Shown: positions 8,653 through 16,191, counted from the stretch's first letter. The stretch: 38,859 bases of DNA from Fusicatenibacter sp. (GCA_022766945.1 JALEOU010000040.1:1-38859), one strand, 5' to 3'. The notes: generated by a model from the letters alone, not told the origin. Translations and numbers: made by a program.

Positions 8653-9672
8653 ATGGTACATATAGTGTTGATGATCCTGAAAGTAATCGGCATTCTTCTG
8701 TTAGTAATGTTAGGAATCCTGTTGCTGATAATAATCAGTGTGCTGTTTGTTCCTGTGTGCTATCAGGGACATATAAAAAAAGAAGGAGACGACCTGTCTG
8801 ATATTTTAGCGGAAGGTCGGATATCCTGGCTGCTTGGGGCAATTTCAGCCAGGGTCTGTTACGAGAATCAGAAGACAGATTTTTTGATTCGAATCTTTGG
8901 TATCCCGCTTTCAACCTATGTAAAAGCAGTCAAATGGCTGAAAAGAGAGAAATCCGAAAAAAAGGATGAACAGGTTCTGGAACCTGCCCCCGAAAAGTCT
9001 TCCAGGAATGATTCTATTGATCAGGAAAGCATTTCTGAGCGGGAAAAATCACCGGCGCAGGGAGAAGAAAAGGAAAAAACATCTGAAAAAGCAGAAGCGG
9101 AATTAGAAAAAGCAGGAGAAAGCATCGGAAAAAATGGCAAAAAAGCCAAAGAGAATCGCACAATCGTGCAGTTTTTCCTGATTCCGGTACAATTTCTCCT
9201 TGAAATTCTACGATGTATTTTAAAAACGGTTCTGCAAATACTGGAGCTTCCATTCCGAATTGCCGGAAGAGCGGAAAAGGTTGCTTCCAAAATAAAGGAA
9301 CTTAAAAAAAAGATACAGTATTGGAAAAAATTTCTGAAGTCACAAACTTTTAAAAGAGCGCTTGCTCACTGCAAAAGCGAACTGTTTCTTTTGATTCGAA
9401 AAACAATGCCGCAAAAAGTAAAAGGATTTCTTAAGTTTGGATTTGATGATCCATCCCTGACAGGAGAAGTCCTTGGCATTCTGGGAATCTTTTATGGAAG
9501 AATCCCGCAGAAACTTCGTATCATACCGGTGTTTGACCGGGAAATACTTCTCGGAGATATCACCGTTAGAGGTCATCTCTTCGGAGCAACACTTTTTGGC
9601 ATTGCGTGGAGAATCTTTTGGGACAAAGAAATACGGAAAGTGATCAGAAAATTTAAAAATAAGGAGGCTTAA
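8653..9672 (+). CDS. DUF2953 membrane protein (YtfI-like)
   Basis: The N-terminus is one long hydrophobic segment (residues 3-35) followed by a conserved VPVCYQGHIK region. Then comes a low-complexity, highly charged insert of E, K and S (about residues 100-165). The second half has amphipathic helices and ends in the LFGATLFGIAWRIFW segment typical of DUF2953 proteins. Together with ytfJ, 2 nt downstream, it reproduces the Bacillus ytfI-ytfJ pair, which is linked to sporulation and germination. The specific molecular role is unknown. The ATG follows AGGAGAGCGA. Assignment to DUF2953 rests on overall pattern and neighbourhood. Confidence 0.78.
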   Translation: MVHIVLMILKVIGILLLVMLGILLLIIISVLFVPVCYQGHIKKEGDDLSDILAEGRISWLLGAISARVCYENQKTDFLIRIFGIPLSTYVKAVKWLKREKSEKKDEQVLEPAPEKSSRNDSIDQESISEREKSPAQGEEKEKTSEKAEAELEKAGESIGKNGKKAKENRTIVQFFLIPVQFLLEILRCILKTVLQILELPFRIAGRAEKVASKIKELKKKIQYWKKFLKSQTFKRALAHCKSELFLLIRKTMPQKVKGFLKFGFDDPSLTGEVLGILGIFYGRIPQKLRIIPVFDREILLGDITVRGHLFGATLFGIAWRIFWDKEIRKVIRKFKNKEA

Positions 9673-9674
9673 AA

Positions 9675-10082
9675 ATGGCAGAGAAGGAAAATACGTTTCA
9701 GAATACGATTGAAGCACTTTTTAAAGGTATGGACAGCTTTATTACTACGAAAACTGTAGTAGGGGAAGCAATTCACATTGAGGATACTATTCTTTTGCCT
9801 TTGGTCGATGTATCGTTTGGCGTTGGTGCGGGGGCTTTTGCAGAAAATGCCAAAAACAGCGGTGGCGGCGGAATGGGAGGAAAGATCTCTCCAAGTGCGG
9901 TACTTGTTATCAACAAAAACGGAACCCGCCTGGTGAATATTAAAAATCAAGATGCTGTTACCAAAATTATTGATATGGCTCCGGATCTGATTAACCGTTT
10001 CGTAAAAAAAGAGGAAGCAGATGAGTATACTGCGGAGAAAGTAGAGCATATACTAAATCAAGAGAACAGCGACAGGGAGTAG
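9675..10082 (+). CDS. ytfJ: Sporulation protein YtfJ (GerW family)
   Basis: The 135-aa product has the family features: an N-terminal helix (FQNTIEALFKGM), a central VDVSFGVGAGAF segment, a glycine-rich loop (NSGGGGMGGKIS), then PSAVLVINKNG and a helical end. GerW/YtfJ is made during sporulation and is needed for normal spore germination in Bacillus. The ATG is preceded by AAGGAGG at 9660-9666. It is coupled to the DUF2953 gene and followed after 6 nt by a small membrane-protein ORF. It is one of three spore-specific genes in this window. Confidence 0.92.
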   Translation: MAEKENTFQNTIEALFKGMDSFITTKTVVGEAIHIEDTILLPLVDVSFGVGAGAFAENAKNSGGGGMGGKISPSAVLVINKNGTRLVNIKNQDAVTKIIDMAPDLINRFVKKEEADEYTAEKVEHILNQENSDRE

Positions 10083-10088
10083 GAGACA

Positions 10089-10235
10089 GTGTGCAGAATC
10101 CTGGGCTTTCTTTTGTTCTGGACGGGATTCGGATTATTGATCGGTCTGATGATCCGCAGTTCTTTATTGACAATCATAGCAGCTGGTGTTCTGCTTTTTG
10201 TGGGATATCAGCTGTTCTGCAGCTGTGGAAAATAA
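10089..10235 (+). CDS. 48-aa two-helix membrane microprotein
   Basis: A GTG-initiated frame of 48 codons starts 6 nt after the ytfJ stop, with AGGGAG and AGGAG just upstream. The peptide begins MCRILGFLLFW and ends with a Cys-x-Cys (FCSCGK). It contains two hydrophobic stretches (about residues 4-22 and 26-43) separated by a short polar turn with Arg23. Uniform hydrophobicity, a good ribosome site and its position at the end of the ytfI-ytfJ operon suggest a real gene. A function cannot be named; a spore-membrane role is only an inference from its neighbours. Confidence 0.6.
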   Translation: MCRILGFLLFWTGFGLLIGLMIRSSLLTIIAAGVLLFVGYQLFCSCGK

Positions 10236-10398
10236 GAACCATATCTTTTGGGAACAGCTGATGGAAATCGCAAGAAAATAGTCACATGATATTAAGAAAA
10301 AGGGGTAATTTTTTGTAAGATTTCTCTGTTATTATATTCTTGTAAGAAAACAAAAGGAATGGATAATCAAGACTAACAGGTCCGATAATAGAGACTGG

Positions 10399-10433
10399 AG
10401 AAAGCCGTAAAAAACAGCGGCTTTCTGCTTTTT
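10399..10433 (+). terminator. Hairpin, candidate terminator of the Nudix-ytfJ transcript
   Basis: AGAAAGCCG at 10399-10407 pairs perfectly with CGGCTTTCT at 10418-10426; GC then TTTTT follows (10429-10433). An alternative hairpin, TTTCTGC at 10422-10428 with GCAGAAA at 10434-10440, uses some of the same bases, so the two folds exclude each other. Confidence 0.45.
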
Positions 10434-10543
10434 GCAGAAACTTTTGTAAAAGCCGTTCCCTTGAGATAAGAGTAGCAAGCAAAAATTGAATATTTATACA
10501 AAAAATCAGCTTACTGCTGCTGAAATATTGTAATTTGTGACAG

Positions 10544-10572
10544 TTGAAATTAAAGAGCGCATACGCTATAAT
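10544..10572 (+). promoter_or_regulatory. Strong orphan sigma-A promoter
   Basis: TTGAAA at 10544-10549 and TATAAT at 10567-10572 are spaced by exactly 17 bp. No protein gene follows on this strand until 11238; only a short region ending in an intrinsic terminator does. Confidence 0.65.
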
Positions 10573-10578
10573 AGATTT

Positions 10579-10661
10579 ATCTTATTTAAAAAGTTTAAAC
10601 ATACTAATAATATAGAAAAGACGAAGGTGTCTTGCAGTGAATTGCAAGGCACTTTTTTTAT
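10579..10661 (+). ncRNA. Candidate small RNA, about 80 nt
   Basis: The unit starts about 7 nt after the TATAAT box and ends in a clear intrinsic terminator: GTGTCTTGCA at 10627-10636 pairs with TGCAAGGCAC at 10643-10652 (one G-U pair) and a seven-T run follows. The A/U-rich 5' part (10579-10620) is mostly unstructured. There is no convincing ribosome site or reading frame. I recognise no known RNA family, so it is a prediction from promoter plus terminator only. In the rest of the 10236-10800 gap I see only the hairpins listed separately. Confidence 0.45.
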
Positions 10662-10695
10662 ACTGCTATTTTTTCTCCCTTAATATAAAAATAGA

Positions 10696-10734
10696 GCATA
10701 ACAAGGCATAAGAATCTCTTATGTCTTGTTTGCT
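10696..10734. repeat. Long near-perfect hairpin between the RNA candidate and rpmB
   Basis: AACAAGGCATAAGA at 10700-10713 and TCTTATGTCTTGTT at 10717-10730 form a 14-bp stem with one G-U pair and a 3-nt loop. The stem is extended by AGCA/TGCT at its base. T-runs lie near both ends but are not adjacent, so it may be a backup bidirectional terminator or a small repeat element. Confidence 0.5.
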
Positions 10735-10770
10735 GTATGCAAATTTTTGTAATTAAAACAAAAGAGAAAA

Positions 10771-10797
10771 TAAAAAACCTCCCGTAAGAACGGGAGG
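10771..10797 (-). terminator. Intrinsic terminator of rpmB
   Basis: Read on the minus strand, CCTCCCG and CGGGAGG (10791-10797 and 10778-10784) form a 7-bp GC-rich stem with a 6-nt loop followed by TTTTTT. It lies 25 nt after the rpmB stop. Confidence 0.88.
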
Positions 10798-10821
10798 CTC
10801 TCGTTAACTGCTTAACACGAC

Positions 10822-11007
10822 TTATGCGCGCTCAACTTTTCCGGATCTTAAGCAGGAAGTACAAACGTACATTTTCTGCGGTACGCCGTCTACTTTTACT
10901 CTTACTGATTTTACGTTAGATTTCCACATTTTATTGCTTCTTCTATGTGAATGACTTACGTTGTTTCCGAAATGAGCACCCTTTTCACAAATTGCACACT
11001 TTGCCAT
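10822..11007 (-). CDS. rpmB: 50S ribosomal protein L28
   Basis: A component of the large ribosomal subunit. The 61-aa sequence begins MAKCAICEKG and contains the conserved HSHRRSNKMW segment. It is the zinc-ribbon (C+) form: Cys4, Cys7, Cys49 and Cys52 make two CxxC knuckles. AAGGAGG lies 7 nt before the ATG on the minus strand. It is monocistronic, with its own promoter (11071-11099) and terminator, and is transcribed divergently from yloU. Confidence 0.97.
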   Translation of the reverse strand: MAKCAICEKGAHFGNNVSHSHRRSNKMWKSNVKSVRVKVDGVPQKMYVCTSCLRSGKVERA

Positions 11008-11070
11008 GATTGCACCTCCTTGACATACGTACTTGAGTCCACGTTGCAGGTTAGACTCACAACATAAGCT

Positions 11071-11099
11071 ATTTTAGCAGATATAACTCTGTTTTGCAA
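11071..11099 (-). promoter_or_regulatory. Predicted promoter of rpmB
   Basis: On the minus strand TTGCAA (11099-11094) and TAAAAT (11076-11071) have a 17-bp spacer, with TGc immediately before the -10 box. The untranslated leader would be about 57 nt. Confidence 0.7.
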
Positions 11100-11137
11100 G
11101 TGAAAAATGAAAAATTACATACTTTTTCATTTTCAAC

Positions 11138-11166
11138 TTTCTTTTTTTAGGAAAAGCGGTTATAAT
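11138..11166 (+). promoter_or_regulatory. Predicted promoter of yloU-fakA-recG
   Basis: A perfect TATAAT at 11161-11166 is preceded 17 bp upstream by a weak -35 (TTTCTT, 11138-11143). It is the only good -10 box before yloU and would give a leader of about 65 nt. Confidence 0.5.
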
Positions 11167-11237
11167 GTATCATAGGATGAAGTCAGATTAATCCGTCTGA
11201 TTTCGATACACTTAGGGAATTGGAGGATGTAAAAGGC

Positions 11238-11594
11238 ATGAAAGGTCGTATGAATACAGGCTTGGGAGAAGTTGTTATTAATCCGGATGTCATCGCCATG
11301 TATGCAGGCAGCGTAGCGGTTGAATGTTTCGGTATTGTCGGCATGGCAGCCGTAAATATGAAAGATGGCCTTGTCAAGCTCCTGAAAAGAGAGAGCCTGA
11401 CCCACGGAATCAATGTAACGATTTCCGAGAATAAGATTTCCCTGGACTTTCACGTAATTGTGGCTTATGGCGTGAGCATTTCGGCAGTAACAGATAATCT
11501 GATCAACAACGTTAAGTACAAAGTTGAAGAGTTCACAGGTATGGAAATCGAGAAAATTAATATCCTGGTCGAAGGCGTCCGCGTCATTGACTGA
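11238..11594 (+). CDS. yloU: Asp23/Gls24 family protein (YloU-like)
   Basis: A small cytoplasmic Asp23-family protein of unknown biochemical role; relatives associate with the membrane and envelope stress. It shows the family core GEVVINPDVIAMYAG, the GIVGMA motif and ISLDFHVIVAYGVSI, and ends with ITIL-like INILVEGVRVID. A TTG at 11220 is in frame, but it overlaps the GGAGG at 11222-11226. The ATG at 11238 is 11 nt downstream of that site and gives the usual length (118 aa). The stop overlaps the first in-frame ATG of the next gene. The order yloU, fakA, recG matches Bacillus. Confidence 0.9.
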   Translation: MKGRMNTGLGEVVINPDVIAMYAGSVAVECFGIVGMAAVNMKDGLVKLLKRESLTHGINVTISENKISLDFHVIVAYGVSISAVTDNLINNVKYKVEEFTGMEIEKINILVEGVRVID

Positions 11595-11617
11595 TGGCAA
11601 TAGGAGGAAATAAGAAA

Positions 11618-13300
11618 GTGGCTACGAATAAGATCGACGCCGGATTGTTTGCAAAAATGTTTCTTGCCGGAGCAAAGAATCTGGAAGTAAAGAAAGAATG
11701 GATTAATGAGTTGAATGTATTTCCCGTACCGGACGGTGACACGGGTACCAATATGACCCTGACAATCATGTCAGCAGTCAAAGAAGTAAATACTCTTTCG
11801 GACGTGAATATGTACAACCTGGCGAAGGCCATTTCTTCCGGTTCTCTGCGTGGAGCAAGAGGTAATTCCGGAGTGATTCTCTCCCAGCTGCTTCGCGGTT
11901 TTACAAAAAAAATTCGTGATCATGAGGAACTCGATGCAGTGATCCTGGCGGAGGCGATGGAAAAGGGCGTTGAAACAGCATACAAAGCGGTCATGAAGCC
12001 AAAAGAAGGAACAATTCTGACGGTTGCAAAAGGAGCAGCTGCAAAAGCACAGGAACTTGCGCCGGAGTGTGAAGATCTCCAGGCTTTCCTGGAAGATGTG
12101 ATTTCTCATGCAGAGTATGTTCTTTCGCAGACCCCCGAGATGCTGCCGGTTCTGAAGGAAGCAGGTGTGGTGGATTCCGGTGGACAGGGCCTTCTGACTG
12201 TGCTGCAGGGTGCCTATGATGCATTTATGGGGAAAGAGATTGATCTTTCCTTTGAATCACCTGATACAGGGACTTCTTTTGTAAAACCATCCAGAGAGAC
12301 GGAGCAGGAGATTAAGTTTGGCTATTGTACAGAGTTTATTATTATGCTGGATCAGCCTATGAAAGAGGAAGAGGAATATAAGTTTAAAGATTTCCTCACT
12401 TCTATCGGTGATTCCATCGTGTTGGTTGCAGATGACGAGATTGTTAAGGTTCATGTACATACAAATGATCCTGGAAAAGCAATCTCAAAAGCCCTGACTT
12501 ACGGTCAGCTGACCCGTATGAAGATTGACAACATGCGTGAAGAGCATCAGGAGCGATTGATTAAAAATGCGGAAAAAGTTGCCGCTGAGCAGGCGATGAA
12601 AGACAAAGAGCGCCGGGAGGCAACACCGGCACAGCCGCCTAAGGAAGATGGTTTTATCGCTGTATCCATTGGAGATGGAATCGGTGAGATTTTTAAAGGT
12701 CTGGGTGTCGACTACCTGATTGAGGGAGGCCAGACCATGAATCCCAGCACAGAAGATATGCTGACTGCTATTGAACAGGTGAATGCGAAGAATATTTTCA
12801 TCTTCCCGAATAATAAAAACATTATCCTGGCAGCTAATCAGGCAAAAGCGATGACCAAAGACAAAAATATCATTGTAATTCCAACGAAAACAGTTCCGCA
12901 GGGTATCACAGCGCTGATCAGCTATGTACCGGAAAAACCCTGTGAGGAAAACACGGAGTCTATGCTTGAGAGTATTTCACTTGTAAAAACCGGTCAGGTA
13001 ACCTATGCAGTCCGTGATACGCATATTGATGACAGAGAGATTCATCAGGGTGATATCATGGGTCTTGGTGATCATGGGTTGCTTGCTGTAGGGAAAAAAA
13101 TCATTGAAGTTGCCAAAGAAATGACCGATGCTATGGTTGACGAGGACAGTGAATTGATCAGCATCTATTACGGATCGGAAATGACGGAGGAAGATGCACA
13201 GAAACTGTCCGATGAAATCAGTGCTGCTCACTCAGACTGTGACGTTGAAGTAAATTATGGCGGCCAGCCGATTTATTATTGTGTGATTTCGGTAGAATAA
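11618..13300 (+). CDS. fakA: Fatty acid kinase catalytic subunit FakA (YloV/DAK2 family)
   Basis: FakA phosphorylates fatty acids held by a FakB (DegV-type) carrier, feeding exogenous fatty acids into phospholipid synthesis. The N-terminal DhaL kinase domain carries the Mg-ATP motif PVPDGDTGTNM (Asp39 and Asp41) and the segment SLRGARGNSGVILSQ. A central domain and a C-terminal DegV-like domain (from about residue 340) follow. I chose GTG 11618, with AGGAGG at 11602-11607 ten nt upstream; the ATG at 11594 lies before that site and adds only MAIGGNKK. The product is 560 aa. Its stop is 1 nt before recG. No fakB gene is in the window. Confidence 0.92.
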   Translation: MATNKIDAGLFAKMFLAGAKNLEVKKEWINELNVFPVPDGDTGTNMTLTIMSAVKEVNTLSDVNMYNLAKAISSGSLRGARGNSGVILSQLLRGFTKKIRDHEELDAVILAEAMEKGVETAYKAVMKPKEGTILTVAKGAAAKAQELAPECEDLQAFLEDVISHAEYVLSQTPEMLPVLKEAGVVDSGGQGLLTVLQGAYDAFMGKEIDLSFESPDTGTSFVKPSRETEQEIKFGYCTEFIIMLDQPMKEEEEYKFKDFLTSIGDSIVLVADDEIVKVHVHTNDPGKAISKALTYGQLTRMKIDNMREEHQERLIKNAEKVAAEQAMKDKERREATPAQPPKEDGFIAVSIGDGIGEIFKGLGVDYLIEGGQTMNPSTEDMLTAIEQVNAKNIFIFPNNKNIILAANQAKAMTKDKNIIVIPTKTVPQGITALISYVPEKPCEENTESMLESISLVKTGQVTYAVRDTHIDDREIHQGDIMGLGDHGLLAVGKKIIEVAKEMTDAMVDEDSELISIYYGSEMTEEDAQKLSDEISAAHSDCDVEVNYGGQPIYYCVISVE

Positions 13301-13301
13301 T

Positions 13302-15359
13302 ATGAATACGGAACCCTTAACAAGTTTAAAGGGAATCGGAGAGAAAACGGAGAAGCTGTTTGCAAAAGTGGGCGTCCACAATTTGCAGCAGCTTCTGCAT
13401 TATTATCCGAGAGATTATGACAGCTATGAATCTCCGGTTCCTTTGCGAGAATGTAAAATTGATGAAAAAAATGCAGTTATTGGAAGAGTTCATCATAGTC
13501 CCTCCGTCAAAGCAAATCAGAAGAATAGTGTCATACTTCTGGAACTTTATGAGCAACCGCTCCGTCTGCAGTTGATCTGGTTTCATATGCCGTTTCTGCG
13601 ATCCATGCTCAAAAAGGGGAGTGTTTTTGTTTTTCGGGGAAAAGTGCAGGAAAGAAATGGACGTCTTGTGATGGAACAGCCGGAGATTTTTACACCTGCC
13701 GCCTATGAAGCTCTTCAATCAACAATGCAGCCAATTTATGGTCTTACAAAAGGACTGACCAGCAAAATGGTGGCAAAAGCAGTGGCTCAGGTTCAGGAAA
13801 ACTGTGCACCTGCCAGAGATTATCTTCCCGAAGAAATCCGTTCGGAACAAAATCTCTGTGATATCAATTATGCGCTTACACAGATTCATTTTCCAAAAGA
13901 CCGCGACAGCCTCCTGACTGCCAGAAGAAGATTGGCATTTGAGGAGTTTTTTCTGTTTCTTCTTGCGCTTCGACAGCTGAAAGAGCATACAGAAGACACG
14001 GTGAATGCATTTCCAATTCAGGCTGTTTGGAAGACTGAGGAAGTGATAGAAAATCTTCCTTATCAGCTGACAGGTGCACAAATGCGCGTATGGAATGAAA
14101 TCGAATCAGATATGAAAGGACATACGCGTATGTCCAGGCTGATACAGGGTGATGTCGGCAGCGGAAAAACGATTCTGGCATTTTTAGCCATGATTTTATC
14201 AGCCCAGAACGGATATCAGTCAGCAATGATGGTACCTACGGAAGTGCTGGCTCATCAGCATTATGAAGCACTGTGTCGTCTTTTGGAAGAAAACCACCTG
14301 TCGGAATATCAGCCGATGCTGCTTACCGGATCTACGAAGGCATCTGAGAAAAAAAAGATCTATGAACAGCTGTCCAATGGAAACTGCAGAATGATTATTG
14401 GGACACATGCGCTGATACAGGAAAAGGTACAGTATCATCGCCTGGCACTGGTGATTACCGATGAACAGCATCGTTTCGGAGTTCGTCAGAGAACAGCACT
14501 CGCATCGAAAGGTGATCCGCCAAATGTATTAGTTATGAGTGCTACACCAATTCCACGTACGCTCGCAATCATTTTATATGGCGATCTGGATATTTCAGTA
14601 ATTGATGAACTCCCCAAAAACAGACTCCCAGTCAAAAACTGCGTTGTTGATGTCTCCTATCGTCCCAAAACCTACCGCTTTATTGAAAAACAGGCATCTC
14701 TTGGAAGGCAAATCTACGTCATCTGTCCGATGGTGGAGGAAAGCGAGGGATTGGATGCGGAGAATGTAACGGACTATACCAGAAAATTAAAGGAAGAACT
14801 TTCTCCGGGAATATCCGTTGCCATGCTCCATGGTCAGATGAAACCGGCGATGAAAAAAGAAATCATGGAACGCTTTGCGTCAGGGGAGATACAGGTTTTG
14901 GTTTCCACAACTGTCATTGAAGTCGGTGTGAATGTTCCAAATGCTACGGTCATGATGATTGAAAACGCAGAACGATTTGGACTTGCACAGCTTCACCAGC
15001 TTCGGGGACGTGTGGGTAGAGGGACGGAACAGTCTTACTGTATTTTTATTCAGGGTAATAAAGATAAAGAAGTGGCGAAACGGCTGGAAATTCTGAAAAA
15101 TTCCAATGATGGATTTCTGATTGCTTCAGAAGATCTGAAGCTTCGTGGCAGCGGCGATCTTCTTGGAACACGGCAGAGCGGTGAAATGGAATTTGCCATC
15201 GCTGACATCTACCGGGACGCGGATTTGCTGAAAAGCGCATCGGAAGCGGTCTCAAAGTTGCTTTTTATGGATCCGGAACTGGAAAAAGAAGAACATTATG
15301 AATTAAAAAGAGTCTTTGCGGATTACCTGAATTTGGAAAATTTCGAAATTGGCCTGTGA
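13302..15359 (+). CDS. recG: ATP-dependent DNA helicase RecG
   Basis: RecG remodels stalled forks and recombination intermediates by branch migration. Its 685 aa is the family length. The N-terminal wedge/OB domain includes PRDYDSYESPVPL near residue 40. Helicase motifs are Walker A GDVGSGKT (about 283-290), DEQH (about 387-390) and SATPIPRTL. Motif VI (QLRGRVGRG) and the TRQSGEMEF segment lie in the C-terminal half. No good ribosome site precedes the ATG, which starts 1 nt after the fakA stop, so translation is probably coupled to fakA. No clear GC-rich terminator follows; the next transcript begins at its own promoter. Confidence 0.97.
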   Translation: MNTEPLTSLKGIGEKTEKLFAKVGVHNLQQLLHYYPRDYDSYESPVPLRECKIDEKNAVIGRVHHSPSVKANQKNSVILLELYEQPLRLQLIWFHMPFLRSMLKKGSVFVFRGKVQERNGRLVMEQPEIFTPAAYEALQSTMQPIYGLTKGLTSKMVAKAVAQVQENCAPARDYLPEEIRSEQNLCDINYALTQIHFPKDRDSLLTARRRLAFEEFFLFLLALRQLKEHTEDTVNAFPIQAVWKTEEVIENLPYQLTGAQMRVWNEIESDMKGHTRMSRLIQGDVGSGKTILAFLAMILSAQNGYQSAMMVPTEVLAHQHYEALCRLLEENHLSEYQPMLLTGSTKASEKKKIYEQLSNGNCRMIIGTHALIQEKVQYHRLALVITDEQHRFGVRQRTALASKGDPPNVLVMSATPIPRTLAIILYGDLDISVIDELPKNRLPVKNCVVDVSYRPKTYRFIEKQASLGRQIYVICPMVEESEGLDAENVTDYTRKLKEELSPGISVAMLHGQMKPAMKKEIMERFASGEIQVLVSTTVIEVGVNVPNATVMMIENAERFGLAQLHQLRGRVGRGTEQSYCIFIQGNKDKEVAKRLEILKNSNDGFLIASEDLKLRGSGDLLGTRQSGEMEFAIADIYRDADLLKSASEAVSKLLFMDPELEKEEHYELKRVFADYLNLENFEIGL

Positions 15360-15480
15360 ATAAGTTCCAAAAACGAGAAGAAGAAAAACAAATCTTTGTG
15401 TAATTGTCGCACTTTTTTGCAAATGTGTTTCTAAAATAGAGTGAATTTTAGTTAAAAATCAAGGCAGCCCGATAAATTGC

Positions 15481-15509
15481 TTGAAAAACAAAGTAAATTC
15501 ATGTATGAT
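15481..15509 (+). promoter_or_regulatory. Predicted promoter of the DUF6465 gene
   Basis: TTGAAA at 15481-15486 and TATGAT at 15504-15509 are separated by 17 bp. The resulting leader of about 110 nt contains the pseudoknot-like fold at 15550-15609. Confidence 0.6.
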
Positions 15510-15549
15510 TAGTTCGAACCTGATAGAAAATATGATGATGCTAAAGTTA

Positions 15550-15609
15550 CTGTTTTCCCTGAAAAGCTGATAACTCTGTTTGCGGGAAAACAGAAGAACG
15601 AGAGTCAGC
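15550..15609 (+). promoter_or_regulatory. Structured 5' leader, predicted H-type pseudoknot
   Basis: Helix 1 is a perfect 10-bp pairing of CTGTTTTCCC (15550-15559) with GGGAAAACAG (15584-15593). Helix 2 pairs loop bases GCTG/ACTCT (15566-15569, 15573-15577, three-nt bulge) with AGAGTCAGC (15601-15609), downstream of helix 1. Helix 2 ends 2 nt before the GGGAGG ribosome site (15612-15617), so folding could control translation. The 7-nt loop crossing helix 1 is short, so the two helices may instead alternate. Confidence 0.5.
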
Positions 15610-15625
15610 ATGGGAGGAATGAATC

Positions 15626-16054
15626 ATGGTAAAGAAAACACCAATTACCGAGACAAATGCAATTGAGAATGAGACAACAGAAGTAAAAAGTCAGGTAACA
15701 GAAGAAATTAAAGAAAAAGCAACCAAAACTGCAAAGAAAGCAACTGCAAAGAAAGCTGCGACGAAGGCAGAATCTGCAGAGGAACCGAAAAAGGCAACCC
15801 GTTCAACTGCAAAAAAGACAACTGCCCGCAAAACTACTGCGAAGAAAACTGCAGTGGAAGAAACGGTAATCCTTCAGTTTGGCGGAAGAGAGATTAATGA
15901 AAAAGATCTGACTGCACGCGTGAAAGAAATCTGGACGGAAACGCTTGGCAAGAAAGAGAGCGACCTGAAAGAAATTCAGATCTACGTAAAGCCGGAAGAG
16001 TTTGCTGCTTACTATGTAGTAAATGGTGAGGTAACAGGCAGCATTGATTTATAA
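15626..16054 (+). CDS. DUF6465 family protein with histone-H1-like tail
   Basis: The first 75 residues are low complexity, made of repeated K/A/T-rich units (such as KKATAKKAATK and TARKTTAKKT) that resemble eukaryotic H1 tails and the bacterial Hc1/AlgP type; this predicts DNA or RNA binding. The C-terminal 65 residues (VILQFGGREINEKDL to the end) look like a small folded alpha/beta domain that I recall as DUF6465, common in Lachnospiraceae. No enzyme motif is visible. GGGAGG lies 8 nt before the ATG. It has its own promoter, structured leader and terminator, so it is a single-gene unit. The nucleoid-associated role is inference. Confidence 0.75.
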   Translation: MVKKTPITETNAIENETTEVKSQVTEEIKEKATKTAKKATAKKAATKAESAEEPKKATRSTAKKTTARKTTAKKTAVEETVILQFGGREINEKDLTARVKEIWTETLGKKESDLKEIQIYVKPEEFAAYYVVNGEVTGSIDL

Positions 16055-16074
16055 AAACGCTGTGAAGCTTCAGA

Positions 16075-16114
16075 AAAAGCGTGAGCTTTTCATTTTGAAA
16101 ATGCTCACGCTTTT
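16075..16114. terminator. Bidirectional terminator between the DUF6465 gene and SASP
   Basis: AAAAGCGTGAGC (16075-16086) pairs perfectly with GCTCACGCTTTT (16103-16114), and inner TTTTCA/TGAAAA extends it to about 18 bp with one bulge. T-runs on both strands suit the two convergent genes. Confidence 0.88.
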
Positions 16115-16191
16115 CCTGATTACCAGGTATCCGCCCGGATCATTCCGGGAATCGTCGTCTGGATGAACAGATCCGATGAATCAGAACAGGA

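Noticed and set aside
11594-11617. ATG 11594 as fakA start
   Set aside because: It lies before the AGGAGG at 11602-11607 and has no ribosome site of its own; GTG 11618 is correctly spaced and begins the conserved protein.
15431-15451. CTAAAAT/ATTTTAG stem as recG terminator
   Set aside because: Seven A/T-dominated pairs and no following T-run; too weak to call.
16134-16149. CCCGGA/TCCGGG hairpin after the SASP gene
   Set aside because: Only 6 bp, no T-tract on either strand, and the strong bidirectional terminator at 16075-16114 already serves both genes.
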